A stretch of 5,574 nt of DNA, taken from NCBI GenBank assembly GCA_025936195.1, contig JAICTW010000221.1:1-5574 (forward strand). Direction: 5' to 3'. The translations under genes and the position numbers were made by a program. The notes under the pieces were generated by a model. The model made no database searches. It worked only from the letters and a program-made list of their open reading frames with translations, and was not told where the DNA came from. Source of the stretch: Flavisolibacter sp. Lineage in GTDB: Bacteria > Bacteroidota > Bacteroidia > Chitinophagales > Chitinophagaceae. Position 1 is the first letter of the stretch; the number at the start of each line of letters is the position of its first letter. Below, one piece after another: positions 1 to 5,574 of this stretch.

Positions 1-1939
1 AATCAATATAATCGTTTTCCTGGTGTATGTAATTTATACCTGCAGACCGTGAGACATCTGTAAACAAAGCATTGGCAAAGCCGGCATCATTCCATGTATC
101 GGGTAGGTTGGCATTTTTAATGTCAACCGTTAACACCTGATTTGCTTTAATATTTTTCAGCACCTGTTTTTTATTTCCGGGCCATCGTATGATTAGTGAA
201 TCAACATCAGAAACTTTCCCTAACCCAAAGAAAGCATCTGCTTCAATCGTTGACAGGTAACCACGATAGGGAGAGTTTTCATAAAACTGCTTCTGGTTTT
301 TATTATAGTAAATCTCTGCCCATGCACCCAAACCGTTTATATTATTCTTATCTCCCTTGAATTTTATCTTCAGATAATTTGCTGAGACTTTATTCTCTGT
401 ATTGGTGGTATTTTCATAAACAAAAGCTTCGTCATTGATGTTGTTGACGATCATGTCCATGTCGCCGTCGTTATCTAAATCGGCATACACGGCGCCGTTA
501 GAAAAAGACGGAGTGGTTAATCCCCACTGATCCGTTTCATCATCAAAGCTTGTATTGCCTTTGTTGTGAAAAGCATAGTTGTGCAATTTCACCTGAGGTA
601 TCTGATCTAATATGTATTGCTTATCGGCTATATTGGAAGAAGCTCTGGCAAAAGCAATAAAGTCATGGTCTGTTACATCTTTTGGAAATCCATTAGTAAC
701 AATAATGTCTCTGTAGCCGTCATTATCAAAATCGGCAACTACCGGTGTCCAGCTCCAGTCGGTTTCAGCCATTCCTGCAAAAAAGCCTACATCACTAAAG
801 ACAGGATCGCCAATGGAATCAGCACCGTTTATTCTTGGTCCCTGGTTTAGCTGCAAAGTATTTCTCACATACTGATATTGATAACCGAAACGGTCGCTGT
901 TTTGATAGGTTTGATAATTGGCAGAACTCAACATGGTTTTCTTACGATAGTTGTCTTCTGGGTTCATATCAAGCTCCACCACATCGGACAAACCATCATT
1001 ATTGATATCAATTACATCCTGACCCATTCCATTGGCCGAGGTGTGTTTGAAGTAAGTTGATGCTTTATCAGTAAATGTTCCATTGTGATTATTGATATAA
1101 AGAAGATCATTTGAATTAAAATCGTTGGTAACAAAAATGTCTTTCCACCCATCCTTGTTGAAATCAGCAATATTAACGCTGTGTCCATAGCCTTCTATGG
1201 TGACGCCGGCTTGTTTGGTTACATTGGTAAAAACAGGATGATGCAATTGTTCATTCCAGTCATTTCGGTATAATCTTCCGGTGCTTGGATAAGAACCATC
1301 TATGATTTTAGGACGGAAGTTGGAGGGAATATCATTGTTTAAAATTTGATTCACCACAAGATACATGTCCAGATCACCGTCATTATCATAATCGAAAAAG
1401 GCAGCCATTGTAGAATGGGTAGTATCATTCAATCCATATTCCGCCGCCATTTCTTTAAAATGGGGAATACCGTTTTTATCTGCACCCTGATTGATGTATA
1501 AAAGATTTTGTCTCTTATCAGGATCGGCTGTCATGGAAGCACATACGTACATGTCCAGCCATCCGTCGTTGTTAATATCAACTACAGCCACTCCCCTGCA
1601 CCATCTACCCTTCCCTCCAACACCTGCTTCGGTGGTAATGTCCTGAAATTTCAGTTGCCCCTTGTTAAGATATAATTTATTAGGAACAAGATTACCAGTG
1701 AAGTAAACATCCTGCAACCCATCATTATTGAAATCTCCAATGCCTACACCGCCGCCGTTGTAGATATTGGTAACATCAATTGGATTGAGAGTGTCATTTT
1801 CGACAATTTTATTTACGAAATGAATACCGGAATGATCAGAAGAAACAAAACGGAATAATTTTTCTTTTTGGTGACAGGAAAACAAGGTCATCAAAATAAA
1901 AACAGTAAAAGCAAAGAAAGGTCCACGAAACAACTGCAT
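1..1939 (-). CDS. FG-GAP/VCBS repeat lipoprotein with ASPIC/UnbV domain (CRTAC1-like), C-terminus cut by window edge
   Basis: An uninterrupted frame runs from ATG at 1939-1937 to the left edge without a stop, giving 646 codons of a longer gene. The N-terminus is a lipoprotein signal: a short hydrophobic segment (about residues 7-20) ends in the lipobox L-F-S-C with the lipidated Cys at 22. This supports the chosen start. The mature part has seven acidic D-x-[ND]-x-D-G loops (starting at residues 69, 121, 183, 259, 311, 403 and 487), typical of FG-GAP/VCBS beta-propeller blades. An ASPIC/UnbV-type domain follows at about 532-606, with FGLG at 571-574 and RWPG at 585-588. From about 625 the sequence resembles the start of the mature protein again, so a second half is expected; relatives are usually about 1,100 residues long. 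Such proteins are often encoded beside SusC/SusD pairs. A role in surface binding is inference; no catalytic residues are evident. It lies 74 bp downstream of the SusD-like gene, beyond a terminator. Confidence 0.9.
   Translation of the reverse strand, partial: MQLFRGPFFAFTVFILMTLFSCHQKEKLFRFVSSDHSGIHFVNKIVENDTLNPIDVTNIYNGGGVGIGDFNNDGLQDVYFTGNLVPNKLYLNKGQLKFQDITTEAGVGGKGRWCRGVAVVDINNDGWLDMYVCASMTADPDKRQNLLYINQGADKNGIPHFKEMAAEYGLNDTTHSTMAAFFDYDNDGDLDMYLVVNQILNNDIPSNFRPKIIDGSYPSTGRLYRNDWNEQLHHPVFTNVTKQAGVTIEGYGHSVNIADFNKDGWKDIFVTNDFNSNDLLYINNHNGTFTDKASTYFKHTSANGMGQDVIDINNDGLSDVVELDMNPEDNYRKKTMLSSANYQTYQNSDRFGYQYQYVRNTLQLNQGPRINGADSIGDPVFSDVGFFAGMAETDWSWTPVVADFDNDGYRDIIVTNGFPKDVTDHDFIAFARASSNIADKQYILDQIPQVKLHNYAFHNKGNTSFDDETDQWGLTTPSFSNGAVYADLDNDGDMDMIVNNINDEAFVYENTTNTENKVSANYLKIKFKGDKNNINGLGAWAEIYYNKNQKQFYENSPYRGYLSTIEADAFFGLGKVSDVDSLIIRWPGNKKQVLKNIKANQVLTVDIKNANLPDTWNDAGFANALFTDVSRSAGINYIHQENDYID
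455..1735 (-). repeat. Seven FG-GAP/VCBS calcium-loop repeats within the lipoprotein
   Basis: The region encodes seven diverged protein-level repeats, each with a loop of the form D-x-[ND]-x-D-G-x-x-D: DFNNDGLQD, DINNDGWLD, DYDNDGDLD, DFNKDGWKD, DINNDGLSD, DFDNDGYRD and DLDNDGDMD. Start-to-start spacing is 52, 62, 76, 52, 92 and 84 residues. Most units also contain a strand motif near F-x-[DEN]-[VIM]-[TA]-x-x-[AY]-G-[VLM], for example at residues 98, 161, 237 and 381. These loops resemble the calcium sites of integrin-alpha FG-GAP blades. Seven copies would fit one closed seven-bladed propeller, which is an inference from count and family. This is a diverged protein repeat; I see no obvious long identical DNA tandem repeat. 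Confidence 0.8.
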
Positions 1940-1963
1940 GAAAGGCTTTTTATAACTAAATAT

Positions 1964-1996
1964 AAAAAAGAGGTAGAGTTTGGAACTCTACCTCTT
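1964..1996 (-). terminator. Rho-independent terminator after the SusD-like gene
   Basis: In the 74-bp gap, positions 1984-1996 and 1968-1980 are perfect reverse complements (13 bp, left arm AAGAGGTAGAGTT), separated by a 3-nt loop at 1981-1983. Read on the minus strand, the hairpin runs into a T-run: the last two Ts of the stem plus four more at 1967-1964. On the plus strand the hairpin is followed by CGAAAAAATT with no T-run, so termination should act only on minus-strand transcripts. It begins 18 bp after the SusD stop codon. It should end or attenuate the susC-susD transcript before the downstream lipoprotein gene. Confidence 0.87.
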
Positions 1997-2013
1997 CGAA
2001 AAAATTAATACAA

Positions 2014-3858
2014 TTAATAAGCAGGATCCTGTTTCAAGGTAACTGCTCCTGTTGAATTTTCAATATCAATTTGGGATTGTGGGAGCGGATAGTATTCGTT
2101 CTTTCCTTTAACAAAATGAGCCGTAGGATTTACACTAAATAGACTCGGACGAGAAGTTTCCGCAGTTATATAGTCATTTAACGTGTTTGCCATTAGTCCG
2201 GGTGTGGTCTTGTCCCATCGTTGTAAGTCAAAGAATCGTTGACCTTCCATAGCTAATTCTATATATCGTTCGTGCATAATGGCCTTTCGGGCATAGGCTT
2301 TATCAGGAAATGAGGGATAAAGTCCAACTTTATAGTTATCAGCAGGCGTTGCATTCACGGTATACTTACCTGTTCCTGCATTATAAGCACTATTAAGATA
2401 GACCCAGCCTGTAGGGTCTGCCGCTCTTGCCCTTACCATATTTACATATATTAATGCCTGTGGTAAAGTTCCTACTTCTGTTTCAGCTTCAGCAGCCCAA
2501 AGCAAAATGTCAGCAAAGCGAATAATGTCATAATTGTTGGCGTCCATTTCAGTTGGCGCCCAAAAACTGGTTTCGGTAGACGAAAGTGATCCGGACTGAG
2601 CTTTTGCATAAACATTTTTCTTTGTCGAAAAAGGTCCGTTGGTTGCGGGGTCCCGAACCCAATCCAAACCAACGGGAACAACACCCCAGTCAAAATAGGG
2701 AACTCCCGGTCTGCCTATTGCCCAATCAATACGCGGATCTAAAGTACCCGTATACTTACCGGAAGCATCATAAAAAGACTTTACTCCTGGTTCAGTTATA
2801 GCTACGCCAGCTGCGCCGCCAACGTTTGGACCTGTATTATAGGTATCCAGCAATGGCAAACCATTGGCATCTGTCTTATAGGCATTGGCGAGGCTAATAG
2901 ATGGATTATTGAATCCGCAACATCCGCCAGGTCCAGAGCCATTTGGAAAATTAAGATTATCCCCATACCTTCCTGCAGTACCGGAGCCATCGTTCACGGA
3001 AAATTGAACAGCAAAAACAGACTCTGCGCCATTATCAGTAGCTGCATTAAAATTACTTTCATAATTGCCAAGCGCATACTTCTGACCACTGGCTGTAACG
3101 CCGCTGGTGATCAATTGATCCAACAAGGGTTTTGCCTGTGCATATTTAGCCTGGAACATATAAGCCTTGGCTAACATGGCCATTGCTGCCCATTTGTTGG
3201 CGCGGCCTCTCTGTGGCTGGGTAGGAGGTAAATTATCAACAGCAAATTGTAAATCAGCTTCTATCTTTGGCCATATTTCTATAAAATTTCCAGAAGCATC
3301 AACATTGGGTACATTCACATTTCCTGCACTGACAGTAACTGTTTCATCTACATAGGGTGGCGCTTTCCACATTTTTCTTGCTTCCATATGAAAATAGCCC
3401 CTTAAAAATCGAACTTCAGCCGTAATTTCTTTTTGCTCTGCGGCTGGAATGTCAGTAGCCTTTGGCATTATCCTCAAAACTTCGTTGGCTCGTTGAACAC
3501 CATCATATATACCCACATATTTTTCTCTTACATACCCGTTTGTCGCATCGGCCGTATAAATGGCAACAGGCCCTGCACCTTCCGTGAACTGGTCGGAAGG
3601 AATAGAACCTTTATAAGAATCGCCGCCAGCTACACTACCGAAGGTCCAGTTAGTTGGAGATGATCCCCAATTTATCTCGCCTCGTAACATCGAATAAGCC
3701 CCGATCAATAATCCCTGTACCCCTGTTGCGTTACTAAGATTTGATTCGTTCAATGTGCCTAAGGGCTTTACATCAAGCCAGGATTTTTTACATGCGTATA
3801 TGCCGAACAGGGACAGAGCAAACGCGGTTAGTATAAATAAATAAATTGATTTTTTCAT
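2014..3858 (-). CDS. SusD/RagB family nutrient-binding outer-membrane lipoprotein
   Basis: Complete gene of 614 codons, from ATG at 3858-3856 to TAA at 2016-2014. Proteins of this family sit on the outer surface of the outer membrane and act as a hinged, substrate-binding lid on a SusC-type barrel. The N-terminus MKK plus a hydrophobic stretch (about residues 5-20) ends in I-Y-A-C, giving a lipidated Cys at 23 followed by KK. This fits signal peptidase II processing and fixes the start. The N-terminal SusD-like helical region covers about 24-260 and includes EVRFLRGYFH at 148-157, the usual helix before the binding region. The C-terminal SusD/RagB domain contains IIRFADILLWAAEAE (445-459), VRARA (475-479), HERYIELAMEGQRFFDLQRW (529-548) and the ending YYPLPQSQID...QDPAY. 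Length is slightly above the usual 500-600. A GGCCGF motif at 311-316 carries adjacent cysteines. The gene follows the SusC-like gene by 17 bp and is surely co-transcribed. The ligand cannot be deduced from sequence alone. Confidence 0.97.
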   Translation of the reverse strand: MKKSIYLFILTAFALSLFGIYACKKSWLDVKPLGTLNESNLSNATGVQGLLIGAYSMLRGEINWGSSPTNWTFGSVAGGDSYKGSIPSDQFTEGAGPVAIYTADATNGYVREKYVGIYDGVQRANEVLRIMPKATDIPAAEQKEITAEVRFLRGYFHMEARKMWKAPPYVDETVTVSAGNVNVPNVDASGNFIEIWPKIEADLQFAVDNLPPTQPQRGRANKWAAMAMLAKAYMFQAKYAQAKPLLDQLITSGVTASGQKYALGNYESNFNAATDNGAESVFAVQFSVNDGSGTAGRYGDNLNFPNGSGPGGCCGFNNPSISLANAYKTDANGLPLLDTYNTGPNVGGAAGVAITEPGVKSFYDASGKYTGTLDPRIDWAIGRPGVPYFDWGVVPVGLDWVRDPATNGPFSTKKNVYAKAQSGSLSSTETSFWAPTEMDANNYDIIRFADILLWAAEAETEVGTLPQALIYVNMVRARAADPTGWVYLNSAYNAGTGKYTVNATPADNYKVGLYPSFPDKAYARKAIMHERYIELAMEGQRFFDLQRWDKTTPGLMANTLNDYITAETSRPSLFSVNPTAHFVKGKNEYYPLPQSQIDIENSTGAVTLKQDPAY

Positions 3859-3875
3859 TTTCTATTTTTATCTAT
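3859..3875 (-). promoter_or_regulatory. Short susC-susD junction with AT-rich leader lacking a Shine-Dalgarno motif
   Basis: Only 17 bp separate the SusC-like stop codon (3878-3876) from the SusD-like ATG. On the minus strand the junction reads ATAGATAAAAATAGAAA, with no GGAGG-like element. A-rich leaders without Shine-Dalgarno pairing are normal in Bacteroidota. The spacing leaves no room for a separate promoter, so the two genes should share one mRNA and may be translationally coupled, which is inference. Confidence 0.5.
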
Positions 3876-5574
3876 TTAAAAATTCAAATTAACACCCACA
3901 GTAAACATTCTTTGATTGTTGGGATAGTTACCGAAGTCAATACCAAAATTTGTCTGATCATTCAGATCAGAACCTTGTAACTCTGGATCCAGTCCTTTAT
4001 ATTTTGTCACTTGAAACAAATTGGTTGCCTGCACATAAATGCGGAAGCTTTGCACTTTGAAGCGACTTAGTGCACGTTCAGGAAGTGTATAACCCAGGAT
4101 TAATGACCGGCACTTTAGGAAGGAACCATCTTCCATATAATAAGAACTAAACTGACCGGAATTACTAAAGTTGGCAGATTGTTCTAAAACAGGAACTTTA
4201 GCATTGGGGTTCGCCACATGAACATTTGGGTTGATGATCTTTTTTGTAGGATCTGCGGGATCCGGGATAAATAAAGGTGCCGGATTTCCATTCTGATCTA
4301 CAAGTCTTGCCGAATTATTAACCGCTTCAATTCCTACAGCACCGGCAAATACCTGCGGAAAATCGGTCCAATACCGAACATAATTAATTACTTTATTGCC
4401 TACCGAAGCATAGAAGAAGGCAGAAAGATCAAAGTTTTTATAGTTAACACCCAAGTTTAAACCGGTAGTAAACTTAGGATTGGGATCACCGAAAAAAGTT
4501 CGGTCGTCGGGAGTAATTTTTCCGTCCCCGTTGACATCACGAAACTTAAGACGCCCGGGAGCAGCATCAGTTTGAACAGGTGATTTGGTGACATCGGAAC
4601 CATCCTGGAATAAACCTACCACTTCGTATCCAAAGAATTCGCCCATTGGTTGGCCAACCTGAAATCTGGAAAGAGGACCTAAACGTGTACCGCCTGCGCT
4701 AAACCTGTCAAAATATTTAACACCCGGCGGCAGGGCAACCACCCGGTTTTTATATGAGGTAAACGTACCCGTAACGCTAAAGCCCAAGTCGCGACTGATC
4801 GTTCCTCTATACGTTAATGACGCATCAATCCCTTTATTTTCAATGTTGCCCGAATTCACAAACGGTGAAGTGGCGCCACCTGCTGTTGCAGGAAGTGCAG
4901 GCTGGAACAACAATCCACTTATTGCCTTTTTGTACCATTCAATGGAAAAATCCAATTTATTATTGAAGAATGTCGCATCTAATCCAACATTGGTAATAAT
5001 ATCCTGCTCCCAAGTGGTAGAAACGTTTCCTAATTGACTGGCGTATAAACCAAATTGAGCTCTTTGTGTTCCGGCAATATCATAAAATGAGTTGGCTGCT
5101 GATTGATTGTATAAACTATATGGATTGCTAGGATTGATATTACTTAGGGAACCCAACTTACCCCATCCGCCTCTCAGTTTTAATTCGTTCAACCAATTTG
5201 ATTTAGGGAAAAAGTCCTCTCGCGAGATCCTCCACGCGGCAGATGCCGATGGGAACCATCCAAAACGGGCTTCTGGAGCAAAAACAGAGGAACCATCTCT
5301 TCTTAATGTGCCACTTAAAAGGTACTTATCCCCAAAATTGTAATCTAAACGACCAAAGAGGGAGAATAACCTATTTTCATACGGAGCACCACTGTTCGTC
5401 TGGGTATTTGGGTCGCCAAAATTAATCGTAAACAAAGATGGGTCTACGGTTAAATTACCAGGATTTGAAATAAAGTAATTGTTCCGGCCTGACTGAGACG
5501 ATCTTCCATAATTCCTTATTGCTTCTGAGCCAACCAACAATTTCACCGAATGTCTTTGGGCAAAAGTATTATTA
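3876..5574 (-). CDS. SusC/RagA family TonB-linked outer-membrane transporter, N-terminal part outside the window
   Basis: The frame is open from the right edge to TAA at 3878-3876 and gives 565 complete codons, about the C-terminal half of a family usually near 1,000-1,100 residues. A GTG at 5546-5544 is in frame but is an internal valine: open codons reading NNTFAQRHS precede it, and the region matches mid-protein SusC sequence. The missing part should hold the signal peptide, carboxypeptidase-regulatory-like domain, TonB box and plug. The visible part is beta-barrel. Numbered from the GTG, recognisable family motifs are RRDGSSVFAPEARFGWFPS (82-100), LKLRGGWGKLGS (122-133), NSGNIENKGID (231-241), the acidic loop DVNGDGKITPDD (337-348), MEDGSFLKCRSLILGYTLPE (471-490) and the terminal strand MFTVGVNLNF ending in an aromatic residue. 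It is the energised import pore of the pair, driven by TonB-ExbBD and capped by the SusD-like protein encoded next. The promoter and any regulator lie outside the window. Confidence 0.96.
   Translation of the reverse strand, partial: NNTFAQRHSVKLLVGSEAIRNYGRSSQSGRNNYFISNPGNLTVDPSLFTINFGDPNTQTNSGAPYENRLFSLFGRLDYNFGDKYLLSGTLRRDGSSVFAPEARFGWFPSASAAWRISREDFFPKSNWLNELKLRGGWGKLGSLSNINPSNPYSLYNQSAANSFYDIAGTQRAQFGLYASQLGNVSTTWEQDIITNVGLDATFFNNKLDFSIEWYKKAISGLLFQPALPATAGGATSPFVNSGNIENKGIDASLTYRGTISRDLGFSVTGTFTSYKNRVVALPPGVKYFDRFSAGGTRLGPLSRFQVGQPMGEFFGYEVVGLFQDGSDVTKSPVQTDAAPGRLKFRDVNGDGKITPDDRTFFGDPNPKFTTGLNLGVNYKNFDLSAFFYASVGNKVINYVRYWTDFPQVFAGAVGIEAVNNSARLVDQNGNPAPLFIPDPADPTKKIINPNVHVANPNAKVPVLEQSANFSNSGQFSSYYMEDGSFLKCRSLILGYTLPERALSRFKVQSFRIYVQATNLFQVTKYKGLDPELQGSDLNDQTNFGIDFGNYPNNQRMFTVGVNLNF

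Noticed and set aside
617..1060. Plus-strand open frames at 617-850 and 878-1060
   Set aside because: They lie wholly inside the well-supported minus-strand FG-GAP/ASPIC lipoprotein and their translations show no recognisable domain.
1964..1996. The inverted repeat as a mobile-element end or regulator operator
   Set aside because: The 3-nt loop, perfect stem, T-run on the transcribed side and position 18 bp after a stop codon fit an intrinsic terminator better. No transposase or flanking direct repeats are present.
2472..3663. Small open frames on both strands within the SusD-like gene (2472-2693, 2586-2801, 2802-2990, 3167-3355, 3433-3663)
   Set aside because: All are overlapped by the SusD-like coding sequence, which carries clear family motifs. 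Their products are low-complexity and unrecognisable.
4843..5425. Plus-strand open frames at 4843-5037, 5107-5343 and 5243-5425
   Set aside because: They are antisense to conserved SusC barrel motifs and have no domain or leader to support expression.
5544..5546. GTG as the start codon of the SusC-like gene
   Set aside because: The frame stays open upstream to the window edge, and the flanking sequence is typical of the middle of SusC proteins. The codon is an internal valine and the true start is outside the window.
1..5574. tRNA, rRNA, riboswitch, CRISPR array or insertion sequence
   Set aside because: Almost the whole window is coding on the minus strand. The only gaps (1940-2013 and 3859-3875) are too short for these elements, apart from the terminator described.

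Overview
The window looks like chromosomal DNA from a member of the Bacteroidota, plausibly the Chitinophagaceae/Sphingobacteriales/Cytophagales side of the phylum. This rests on a SusC/RagA-type TonB-dependent transporter directly followed by a SusD/RagB-type surface lipoprotein. AT-rich leaders without Shine-Dalgarno sequences and a long FG-GAP/VCBS-ASPIC lipoprotein agree with it. The exact genus cannot be read from this sequence.

All three genes are on the minus strand, so transcription runs from high to low coordinates. At 5574-3876 is the C-terminal half of a SusC-like outer-membrane barrel; its start lies beyond the right edge. After only 17 bp comes a complete SusD-like lipoprotein gene of 614 codons (3858-2014). 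A 74-bp gap follows, holding a strong intrinsic terminator (perfect 13-bp stem plus T-run). The third gene (1939-1) encodes a lipoprotein with seven calcium-loop FG-GAP/VCBS repeats and an ASPIC/UnbV domain. It runs off the left edge without a stop codon, so it is 3'-truncated in this view.

By family knowledge, SusC and SusD form a lidded outer-membrane importer: SusD closes over the SusC barrel and captures a ligand, usually a glycan or peptide. The third protein is probably also an outer-membrane lipoprotein and may be a surface binding partner or accessory, but its function is unknown. No glycoside hydrolase, peptidase, sulfatase, sigma/anti-sigma pair or other regulator is inside the window, so the substrate cannot be inferred.

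The arrangement is a common Bacteroidota nutrient-uptake module, and I see no convincing new system. The points most worth a second look are the terminator between susD and the third gene, and the third protein's apparent tandem propeller design (seven blades, an ASPIC domain, then the start of a second propeller-like half). No RNA genes, mobile elements, CRISPR arrays or plus-strand genes were found, and no gene-free stretch exceeds 74 bp.
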